DNA of 15,873 bases, from the NCBI GenBank assembly GCA_946630645.1, contig CAMOZD010000002.1:1-15873 (forward strand), in the 5' to 3' direction. Under the pieces are notes generated by a model. The model did no database searches. It was not told where the DNA came from and saw only the letters and a program-made list of their open reading frames with translations. Source of the DNA: an uncultured Lachnospiraceae bacterium. Lineage in GTDB: Bacteria; Bacillota; Clostridia; Lachnospirales; Lachnospiraceae. Position numbers and translations under genes: made by a program. Of the stretch, positions 6,717 to 12,486 are shown piece after piece; the stretch's first letter is position 1; the number at the start of each line of letters is the position of its first letter.

Positions 6717-7088
6717 AAGCTGGCTTTTGTGATGATCTTTTCTGCTGTCCCCGTCTGCCTGACAGAGGGGAAAAAGCGGGAAGGATCTGACTGGCAGCTG
6801 CCGGAGAGAGACAGTGAAGTGGAAGAAAGAGACCCGTCCCGCCCTTGGGAGAAAGGTGGGCGGGGTGGTTTCCTGCCGGGATATGGCAGCCGGAGAAGGG
6901 CTGGCCCGGAATAGTAAAGGCTGACAAGATTATTTACGACATTTGAAGAAGTTCCGACCCTGGCGGTCTGGATTTGTGTGAGGGGGGCTCCTGCCGGGCC
7001 GGTTCTTTCAGAGGCAGGAGACAGATCGATAATCCAGACGGCAGGGAAAAGAACGGCCAAAAATTGAAAATTGTACGGAGGTAACAAC
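6717..7088 (+). other. 372-bp gene-free interval rich in hairpins upstream of RNase J
   Basis: No convincing gene is present; a 61-codon frame at 6729-6914 has no ribosome site and an unconvincing composition. By eye it holds hairpins at 6749-6770 (CCCC/GGGG and TCTG/CAGA), 6834-6868 (11 pairs, two of them G-U, loop 13) and 6873-6889 (CTGCC/GGCAG), plus the nested structure at 6966-7058 listed separately. None has a proper U-tract, so no terminator is called. I also find no good promoter, so it is probably a transcribed leader or intercistronic region continuing from the DUF1292 promoter. Confidence 0.55.
6966..7058 (+). promoter_or_regulatory. Structured RNA leader of the RNase J gene with alternative pairings
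   Basis: Outer stem: GTCTGGATT (6966-6974) with AATCCAGAC (7031-7039), 9 perfect pairs. Inner stem: CTCCTGCC (6988-6995) with GGCAGGAG (7013-7020), 8 perfect pairs. The inner loop (GGCC then GTTCTTT, 6997-7008, with one bulged G) is complementary over 11 pairs to AAAGAACGGCC (7048-7058), which would form a pseudoknot or a competing fold. A second GGCAGG at 7040-7045 could also compete for the inner stem's left arm. The element ends 18 nt before the Shine-Dalgarno. Function is not known. Confidence 0.5.
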
Positions 7089-7091
7089 TTG
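7077..7091 (+). promoter_or_regulatory. Ribosome binding site fixing the TTG start of RNase J
   Basis: GGAGGT (7077-7082) lies 6 nt before TTG (7089-7091). The only upstream alternative is an in-frame TTG at 7071, which precedes this site and has none of its own. Confidence 0.8.
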
Positions 7092-8753
7092 AAAAAAACG
7101 GCAATTAAACCGGTTAAGATTATACCTCTCGGCGGATTGGAACAGATCGGCATGAACATCACTGCCTTCGAGTATGAGGACAGTATTATTGTGGTGGATT
7201 GCGGTCTGGCTTTTCCCGACGAAGAGATGCTGGGAATAGATCTGGTTATTCCTGATATTACTTATTTGAAAGAGAATGCGTCCAAAGTCAAGGGTCTGGT
7301 GATCACTCACGGCCACGAGGACCATATCGGAGCCATTCCCTACACTCTAAAGGAATTAAACATTCCTATCTATGCGACCAAGCTGACCATGGGCCTGATT
7401 GAGAATAAATTAAAGGAGCACAACCTGCTGAGGACTACCAGGAGGAAGGTTGTCAAACATGGCCAGTCCATCAACCTCGGCTGCTTTCGCATAGAATTTA
7501 TCAAAACCAACCACAGTATTTCCGATGCGGCGGCCCTGGCCATCTATACGCCGGCCGGAGTCATCGTCCACACCGGAGATTTTAAGATTGACTATACCCC
7601 GGTATTTGGGGATGCCATCGACCTGGGACGTTTTGCCGAACTGGGTAAAAAGGGAGTTCTGGCCCTCATGTGTGACAGCACCAATGTGGAGAGGACCGGC
7701 TATACTCCTTCAGAGAAGACTGTGGGCAGAACCCTGATGCATATCTTTGAAGAGTATGAGGACCACAGGCTGATCGTGGCCACCTTTGCTTCCAATGTGG
7801 ACAGGGTGCAGCAGATTATCAACTGTGCCTACAAGACCAAAAAGAAAGTGATCATCGAGGGCAGGAGTATGGTCAATACCATATCCACGGCCTCGGAGCT
7901 TGGTTATATCAAGATACCGGATAATACTTTGATCGATATTGAGGAGATGAGGAATTATCCTGACAATAAGGTGGTACTGATCACGACAGGAAGTCAGGGA
8001 GAAACCATGGCTGCCCTGTCCCGCATGGCGAATTCTTCTCACCGCAAGGTATCCATCATGCCCAATGATGTGATCATTTTCAGCTCCCATCCCATTCCGG
8101 GTAATGAGAAGGCTGTGACCAAGGTCATCAATGAGCTGGCCAAGAAGGGAGCATCGATCATCCATCAGGATACCCACGTTTCCGGCCATGCCTGCCAGGA
8201 AGAGATCAAGCTGATCTATACCCTGACCAAGCCCCAGTACGCGATTCCGGTTCACGGAGAGTATCATCATCTGAAGAGACACAGGGACCTGGCCATCAGT
8301 ATGGGCGTACCCAGGGATAATGTTCTTGTGCTCCAGTCAGGTGACGTGCTCAGCATTTCCCCTGACCAGGCAAAGGTGACGGGGAAAGTGCCGGCCGGTG
8401 GTATTTTTGTGGATGGATTCGGTGTCGGTGATGTGGGTAATATCGTCCTCAGAGACCGGCAGCTGCTGTCCCAGAATGGTCTGCTGATCGTGGTAGTCAC
8501 CTTAGACCGCTACAACGGTCTCCTGCTGGCTGGACCGGATATCGTCTCCAGAGGCTTTATCTATGTCCGTGAGAATGAAGACCTGATTGAGGATGCCAAG
8601 GCGGTTGTGACAGCAACCCTGGAGCAGTGTGCCAGAAAGAAGATTACGGACTGGACCCATATCAAGTCGGCCATCCGTGATGACCTGGAGAGTGTAATCT
8701 GGAAGAGACTTAAGAGAAGTCCCATGATTCTTCCAATCATTATGGAAGTTTAG
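7089..8753 (+). CDS. rnj: Ribonuclease J
   Basis: RNase J is a metallo-beta-lactamase/beta-CASP ribonuclease with 5'-3' exonuclease and endonuclease activity, central to mRNA turnover and rRNA maturation in Gram-positive bacteria. The 554-aa length is standard. The zinc motif HGHEDH is at residues 74-79. KIIPLGGLEQIGMN and VVDCGLAFPDEEMLGID precede it, and TGSQGE, SSHPIPGNE, SGHACQEEI and PVHGEYHHL mark the beta-CASP and motif C regions. GPDIVSRGFIYVRE belongs to the C-terminal domain. It starts at TTG behind a structured leader, which usually means lowered translation and leaves room for post-transcriptional control. Whether a second RNase J (J1/J2 pair) exists elsewhere cannot be seen here. 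It is followed by ylbF, whose B. subtilis homologue belongs to the RNase Y-associated complex, so two mRNA-decay genes are adjacent. Confidence 0.95.
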   Translation: MKKTAIKPVKIIPLGGLEQIGMNITAFEYEDSIIVVDCGLAFPDEEMLGIDLVIPDITYLKENASKVKGLVITHGHEDHIGAIPYTLKELNIPIYATKLTMGLIENKLKEHNLLRTTRRKVVKHGQSINLGCFRIEFIKTNHSISDAAALAIYTPAGVIVHTGDFKIDYTPVFGDAIDLGRFAELGKKGVLALMCDSTNVERTGYTPSEKTVGRTLMHIFEEYEDHRLIVATFASNVDRVQQIINCAYKTKKKVIIEGRSMVNTISTASELGYIKIPDNTLIDIEEMRNYPDNKVVLITTGSQGETMAALSRMANSSHRKVSIMPNDVIIFSSHPIPGNEKAVTKVINELAKKGASIIHQDTHVSGHACQEEIKLIYTLTKPQYAIPVHGEYHHLKRHRDLAISMGVPRDNVLVLQSGDVLSISPDQAKVTGKVPAGGIFVDGFGVGDVGNIVLRDRQLLSQNGLLIVVVTLDRYNGLLLAGPDIVSRGFIYVRENEDLIEDAKAVVTATLEQCARKKITDWTHIKSAIRDDLESVIWKRLKRSPMILPIIMEV

Positions 8754-8762
8754 TCGGAGTCC

Positions 8763-8780
8763 TGTTATAATTGTTATAAT
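8763..8780 (+). promoter_or_regulatory. Tandem extended -10 promoter elements upstream of ylbF
   Basis: The 9-mer TGTTATAAT occurs twice in immediate tandem (8763-8771 and 8772-8780). Each copy is a perfect TGN-TATAAT extended -10 box. No good -35 hexamer is found 16-18 bp upstream, which extended -10 promoters can do without. Predicted start sites lie about 9 nt apart, near 8778 and 8787. Confidence 0.6.
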
Positions 8781-8788
8781 ATGGTAAC

Positions 8789-8851
8789 TGGTCTGTGCCC
8801 GGTCTTAGGGGGCAGACTGGCTGTGGCCCGGTCCTGGGCCGGGAGCCTTTT
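8789..8851 (+). terminator. Two hairpins and a T-run in the ylbF leader: terminator or attenuator
   Basis: Hairpin 1 pairs GTCTG and CCC (8789-8798) with GGG and CAGAC about 8 nt later. Hairpin 2 pairs GGC-CCGG (8825-8831) with CCGG-GA-GCC (8839-8847) and is followed by TTTT (8848-8851). It may simply end the rnj transcript, but it lies downstream of the tandem promoter and so would also act as an attenuator for ylbF. Confidence 0.45.
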
Positions 8852-8878
8852 GATTGTGATTGGAAATGGTTGGCGGTA

Positions 8879-9274
8879 ATGATGAAAGAAGATAAGACAA
8901 GGTTGGATGCCTCCTGCCGGGATATCCTCTTAAAAACAGAAGAGCTGGTGGATGCCATCAAGGAGTCTGAAGCCTATGACTGTTACCAGAGAAGGCTGGA
9001 CAGAATCCACAGCAGGCCTGAGCTCTATGCCCGGTTTAACGAATTCAGGGGCAAGCTGATGGCCAGCAGGCTGGAAGGCATCGGAGGGACTGTCACAGAA
9101 GAGGTGGAGACCCTTTACAGGGAGTATTCAGATCTTCTTAATGATCCTCTGGTGAATAGTTTCCTGATGGCTGAGCAAAGGGTGTGTGAACTTATGCGCC
9201 AGGTTTATGGCTGTATAGCAGACCGGCTGCCTTTGGATTACACATATATGGATGGTAAGGCTTATGAAGAATAA
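8879..9274 (+). CDS. YlbF/YmcA family regulator (Com_YlbF, DUF964)
   Basis: The 131-aa, largely helical protein matches the YlbF/YmcA family: a charged N-terminal helix (EELVDAIKESEAYDCYQRRL), then the family signature near the end (LLNDPLVNSFLMAEQRVCEL). In B. subtilis YlbF, YmcA and YaaT form a complex that binds RNase Y and affects mRNA processing, competence and biofilm formation. The frame is open further upstream, but that part overlaps the leader hairpins and has no family similarity; ATG at 8879 (or the adjacent 8882) is chosen. The ribosome site is poor, so low expression is likely. Its 3' end overlaps the next gene. Confidence 0.82.
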   Translation: MMKEDKTRLDASCRDILLKTEELVDAIKESEAYDCYQRRLDRIHSRPELYARFNEFRGKLMASRLEGIGGTVTEEVETLYREYSDLLNDPLVNSFLMAEQRVCELMRQVYGCIADRLPLDYTYMDGKAYEE

Positions 9275-9629
9275 TGCAGTCAAAGCGATTATAAAAATAC
9301 TCGTATATCTTCTGATCATCATGCTGCTGGTCTATATTTTTATCATCGCGAAAAATGTAGGTTATAAAATATTTTCCGACCAGCCCAAGGACAGTGCGGA
9401 TTCCTATGCCACCACGGCGACCATCGAGGTTAAGGAAGGCGAGAGCATGCTGGAGGTGGGCAAGGACCTGCAAAGCAAGGAGATTATTGACAATGCCTAT
9501 TTTTTTGATATAGCCATGAGGTTTGAGGAAAAATACGGCTATCTTAAGCCGGGCACCTACGAGGTGTCTTCTGCCATGAAGCCTTCGGAGATCCTCGATA
9601 TCATTGCCCATGTGGACGGTGATAACTGA
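9264..9629 (+). CDS. Short membrane protein resembling the N-terminal part of MltG (YceG-like)
   Basis: The protein has 121 residues: a short basic cytoplasmic start, one membrane helix at about 9-29, and an extracytoplasmic part with the MltG LysM-like pattern at about 53-118 (IEVKEGESMLEVGKDLQ, IIDNAYFFDIAMRF, YLKPGTYEVSSAMKPSEIL). MltG is the endolytic transglycosylase that cuts nascent peptidoglycan and sets glycan length. The whole catalytic YceG domain that should follow is absent, and nothing like it appears in the next 140 bp in any frame, so this is not a simple nearby frameshift. It overlaps ylbF by 11 nt; an in-frame ATG at 9252 is an alternative start. It may bind peptidoglycan or modulate a full MltG encoded elsewhere, but that is inference. 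Confidence 0.68.
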   Translation: MKNNAVKAIIKILVYLLIIMLLVYIFIIAKNVGYKIFSDQPKDSADSYATTATIEVKEGESMLEVGKDLQSKEIIDNAYFFDIAMRFEEKYGYLKPGTYEVSSAMKPSEILDIIAHVDGDN

Positions 9630-9730
9630 CCGGGGACTGCAAAGAAGACCAGGGTAGTTTGTCAGCTTCCGGCGGCGGATTTCAGATAGCCTGGATATCC
9701 TTATAAGCGGCCGGCTGATGGTGGAAAAAG

Positions 9731-9745
9731 AGGCCTTCAGGGCCT
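9731..9745 (+). other. Small hairpin before the O-methyltransferase gene
   Basis: AGGCC (9731-9735), loop TTCAG, GGCCT (9741-9745). The 9630-9767 gap also has a long-range inverted repeat, TCAG and CCGGC (9662-9673) with GCCGG and CTGA (9710-9718). Neither has a U-tract and no clear promoter is seen, so the O-methyltransferase gene may be read from upstream. Confidence 0.3.
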
Positions 9746-9767
9746 GCGGAGAAGTTTAGGAGTTTAT

Positions 9768-10418
9768 ATGATAGAAAGACAGAGAGTGCAGGATTTTATC
9801 CGGTCCTTCGACCGGGACCGGGGATCGGATACTCTCAGAGCCATAGAGGAGGAAGCCCTGCGGGACCAGGTGCCCATTATCCGCAAGGATACGCAGGAGC
9901 TTCTTCGCATCTTACTTAAGATGAAGAAGCCGGAGAGAATTCTTGAGGTTGGAACAGCCATTGGATTTTCTTCGGTTTTTATGAAAGAGAATTCACCGGA
10001 TACAGTCCGGATTGATACCATAGAGAATTATCCTCCCCGTATTGCCAGGGCCAGGGAGAACCTGAAAAAGGCAGATCCAGAGGGGATCATTGTGCTCCAT
10101 GAAGGAGACGCGGCCGGAATATTGCCGGAGCTGACCAAACCCTACGACCTGGTTTTCATGGACGCTGCCAAGGGACAGTATATCCATTTCCTTCCGGAGG
10201 TGGTCCGCCTGCTCAGGCCCGGCGGCCTGCTTCTCTCGGACAATGTTCTGCAGGACGGGGACATCTTTGAGTCCCGCTATGGCATCAGGAGGAGAAACCA
10301 TACCATTCATGACAGAATGAGGGAATATCTCTATGCCCTGACCCACCATGACCGTCTGGATACGGTGATCTTAGAAAGCGGGGACGGGGCGGCCGTCAGT
10401 GTGATGAGCCGGGAATGA
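9768..10418 (+). CDS. SAM-dependent O-methyltransferase, TrmR-like (tRNA 5-hydroxyuridine methyltransferase)
   Basis: The 216-aa class I methyltransferase belongs to the cation-dependent O-methyltransferase family. The SAM-binding motif I is ILEVGTAIGFSS (E60, G62, G66). VFMDAAKGQY follows with D132, and LLSDNVL carries D158 and N159; these acidic residues resemble the family's metal site. In B. subtilis the homologue TrmR (YrrM) methylates 5-hydroxyuridine at tRNA wobble position 34 to 5-methoxyuridine, and its gene is next to U32-family trhP genes, as here. That context makes TrmR the preferred call over catechol or caffeoyl-CoA methyltransferase labels often transferred by similarity. The start has TTAGGAG 5 nt upstream. 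The U32 gene begins 22 bp downstream, so the pair should be co-transcribed. Confidence 0.85.
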   Translation: MIERQRVQDFIRSFDRDRGSDTLRAIEEEALRDQVPIIRKDTQELLRILLKMKKPERILEVGTAIGFSSVFMKENSPDTVRIDTIENYPPRIARARENLKKADPEGIIVLHEGDAAGILPELTKPYDLVFMDAAKGQYIHFLPEVVRLLRPGGLLLSDNVLQDGDIFESRYGIRRRNHTIHDRMREYLYALTHHDRLDTVILESGDGAAVSVMSRE

Positions 10419-10440
10419 CAGAGGAAGAGAAAGGATACTT

Positions 10441-11694
10441 ATGAGAAACACAGAATTACTGATTCCTGCCAGCAGCCTTGAAGTCCTTAAGACGGCAGTG
10501 CTCTACGGGGCTGATGCTGTCTATATAGGCGGGGAAATGTACGGCCTTCGCGCCAAGGCAAAGAACTTTTCCAGGGAAGATATGGCGGAGGGAATCCGCT
10601 TTGCCCACCAGAAGGGGGTAAAGGTATATGTCACTGCCAACATTGTGGCCCATAACGGGGACCTGGAGGGCATAAGAAAGTATTTCCTGGAGCTCAGGGA
10701 ACTGGGGGAAAATGCTGTGCCCGATGCCCTGATCATTTCTGATCCGGGTGTATTCATGATTGCCAGGGAGGTCTGTCCGGAGATTGACATTCATATCAGC
10801 ACCCAGGCCAACAGCACCAACTACGGGACCTATAATTTCTGGTATGGCCAGGGGGCGACCAGGGTGGTTGCCGCCAGGGAGCTGTCCATGAGAGAACTGG
10901 CCCAGATCCGGACACGGATCCCGGAGGACATGGAGATTGAGGCCTTTGTACACGGGGCCATGTGCATTTCCCATTCGGGCCGCTGTCTGCTCTCTTCTTA
11001 TTTTACAGGCCGCAATGCCAACCGGGGAGCCTGCACCCATCCCTGCCGCTGGAAATATTATGTTATGGAAGAAACCAGGCCCGGCGACTATATGCCCGTG
11101 GAGGAGACAGAGAGGGGAACCTACATCTTTAACTCCAGGGACCTGTGCATGATTGAGCATATACCGGACCTTCTTGAGGCAGGCGTGGACAGCCTTAAGA
11201 TTGAAGGGCGGATGAAGACGGCCCTCTATGTGGCAGCTGTCACCAGGACCTACCGGAAGGCCATTGATGATTACAAGAAGGATCCGGCCCTTTATGAAAG
11301 TAATCTTCCCTGGTACCGGGAGGAGATTGCCAAGTGTACCTACCGCCAGTTTACCACCGGTTTTTATTACGGGCCCACCGATGAGAATGCCCAGATCTAT
11401 GATGCTAATACCTATATTAAGGAATACACTTATATTGGCATTGTGCAGAGGACTGACCAGGATAACTGGACCATGATCTACCAGAGGAATAAGTTCTCAG
11501 TGGGAGAGGAGATCGAAGTGATGATTCCAGGAGGGGACAACCTGAATCTAAAGGTCCTTGCTATGGCTGACGAGGACAGGGAGCCCATTGAGTCTGCTCC
11601 CCATCCCAAGCTGCCCACCTGGATTCGTTTTGACAGGCCTTTAGAGCCGGGCTGGCTTTTGCGCCGGAGAGAGCCGGAGGCTGATGAAAAGTGA
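10441..11694 (+). CDS. Peptidase U32 family protein, TrhP-like (tRNA U34 hydroxylation)
   Basis: The 417-aa protein has the U32 signature EAFVHGAMCISHSGRCLLSS (E167 onward), followed by NRGACTHPCRW. Cysteines C175, C182, C198 and C202 are placed as in the tRNA/rRNA hydroxylation branch of the family (TrhP, RlhA), which depends on Fe-S assembly. The N-terminus (ELLIPASSLEVLKTAVLYGA) is also typical. TrhP proteins hydroxylate U34 of tRNA to ho5U, the substrate of the methyltransferase encoded just upstream, so the two genes plausibly make mo5U34 together. The length is like B. subtilis YrrO (TrhP2), and no separate YrrN-like gene is adjacent. AAGGA lies 5 nt before the ATG. A protease or collagenase role, implied by the old family name, is less likely. 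Confidence 0.87.
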   Translation: MRNTELLIPASSLEVLKTAVLYGADAVYIGGEMYGLRAKAKNFSREDMAEGIRFAHQKGVKVYVTANIVAHNGDLEGIRKYFLELRELGENAVPDALIISDPGVFMIAREVCPEIDIHISTQANSTNYGTYNFWYGQGATRVVAARELSMRELAQIRTRIPEDMEIEAFVHGAMCISHSGRCLLSSYFTGRNANRGACTHPCRWKYYVMEETRPGDYMPVEETERGTYIFNSRDLCMIEHIPDLLEAGVDSLKIEGRMKTALYVAAVTRTYRKAIDDYKKDPALYESNLPWYREEIAKCTYRQFTTGFYYGPTDENAQIYDANTYIKEYTYIGIVQRTDQDNWTMIYQRNKFSVGEEIEVMIPGGDNLNLKVLAMADEDREPIESAPHPKLPTWIRFDRPLEPGWLLRRREPEADEK

Positions 11695-11739
11695 TATTTT
11701 CCGGGAGTGACGGGAAAGAAGCCGGAAACAACTTTTCAA

Positions 11740-11775
11740 TTGACCGTTGCGAAATAGCAACATTTATTATACAAT
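11740..11775 (+). promoter_or_regulatory. Promoter region of efp with two overlapping candidates and an inverted repeat
   Basis: TTGCGA (11747-11752), 17 bp, TACAAT (11770-11775) is the better fit. TTGACC (11740-11745) with TTTATT (11763-11768), also at 17 bp, overlaps it. GTTGC (11746-11750) and GCAAC (11757-11761) form a small inverted repeat between the boxes. The upstream 11695-11739 stretch has only a weak stem (TTTCCGG/CCGGAAA) and no clear terminator. Confidence 0.5.
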
Positions 11776-11817
11776 GATTACAATAGTAAGAAGAAACAAT
11801 AAGGAGGATATTCGGAT

Positions 11818-12375
11818 ATGATTTCTGCTGGTGATTTTAAGAATGGTTTAACCATTGAGAGCGAGGGAAATGTATTTCAGATTGTAGAGTTTCAGCATGT
11901 AAAACCAGGAAAGGGCGCGGCATTTGTTCGGACAAAGTTAAAGAACATCAAGAGTGGCGGCGTAGTGGAGAAGTCTTTCCGCCCGACAGAGAAATTCCCG
12001 CAGGCTCATATTGAGAGAAAGAATATGCAGTATCTGTACAATGACGGAGATCTCTACTACTTCATGGATACAGAGACCTATGACCAGGTTGGCCTGGGTG
12101 AGGACCTGATTGGTGATGCCCTGAAGTTTGTCCGTGAGAATGATATGGTTACAACAATCTCCCATAATGGTGAGACCTTCGCCGTCGAGCCGCCTATGTT
12201 TGTTGAGCTTGAGGTTATTGAGTGTGAGCCCGGTGAAAAGGGTAACACTGCCACAGGAGCAACCAAGCCATGTACAGTTGAGACAGGCGCTACAGTTTAT
12301 GTGCCATTATTTGTGAATCTGGGCGACAAGCTTAAGATTGATACCAGAACAGGAGAGTATCTGTCCAGAGTATAA
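11818..12375 (+). CDS. efp: Translation elongation factor P
   Basis: EF-P enters the ribosomal E site and relieves stalling at polyproline stretches. The 185-aa length and three-domain layout are standard: an N-terminal KOW-like domain ([14 protein letters not shown]), the modification loop [16 protein letters not shown] with K32 at its tip, and two OB domains ending in the family's [12 protein letters not shown]32 is the residue that carries beta-lysyl, 5-aminopentanol or other groups in various bacteria; which one is used here cannot be told, and no recognised modification gene is adjacent. AAGGAGGA lies 9 nt before the ATG. Its own promoter and a strong terminator make it a single-gene transcription unit. 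Confidence 0.97.
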   Translation: MISAGDFKNGLTIESEGNVFQIVEFQHVKPGKGAAFVRTKLKNIKSGGVVEKSFRPTEKFPQAHIERKNMQYLYNDGDLYYFMDTETYDQVGLGEDLIGDALKFVRENDMVTTISHNGETFAVEPPMFVELEVIECEPGEKGNTATGATKPCTVETGATVYVPLFVNLGDKLKIDTRTGEYLSRV

Positions 12376-12406
12376 GGGACGGCTTTCACCTTACCATGAT
12401 TATTAC

Positions 12407-12438
12407 AGGCGAAAACCTTTAGGTTTTCGCCTTATTTA
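12407..12438 (+). terminator. Strong rho-independent terminator after efp
   Basis: AGGCGAAAACC (12407-12417), loop TTTA, GGTTTTCGCCT (12422-12432): 11 perfect pairs, followed by TATTTA and further T-runs. It lies 31 bp after the efp stop. Confidence 0.9.
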
Positions 12439-12486
12439 CAGTTTTACAGTTTTTTATTTTTTTACTTTACAGGAGGTAAGCAAGAG

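Noticed and set aside
6749..6770. Terminator after the DUF1292 gene.
   Set aside because: The hairpin is followed by As, not Ts, so it does not fit a rho-independent terminator on the plus strand.
6729..6914. A 61-codon frame in the gap before RNase J.
   Set aside because: No ribosome site, low-complexity Arg/Gly/Glu content and it runs through GC-rich hairpins; more likely non-coding.
6717..7091. T-box, tmRNA, 6S RNA or RNase P RNA in the rnj leader region.
   Set aside because: I could not find the conserved T-box motif or the hallmark sequences of those RNAs; only unassigned stems are supported.
10456..11160. A 234-codon minus-strand frame opposite the U32-family gene.
   Set aside because: Shadow of a well-supported plus-strand gene; no family motifs.
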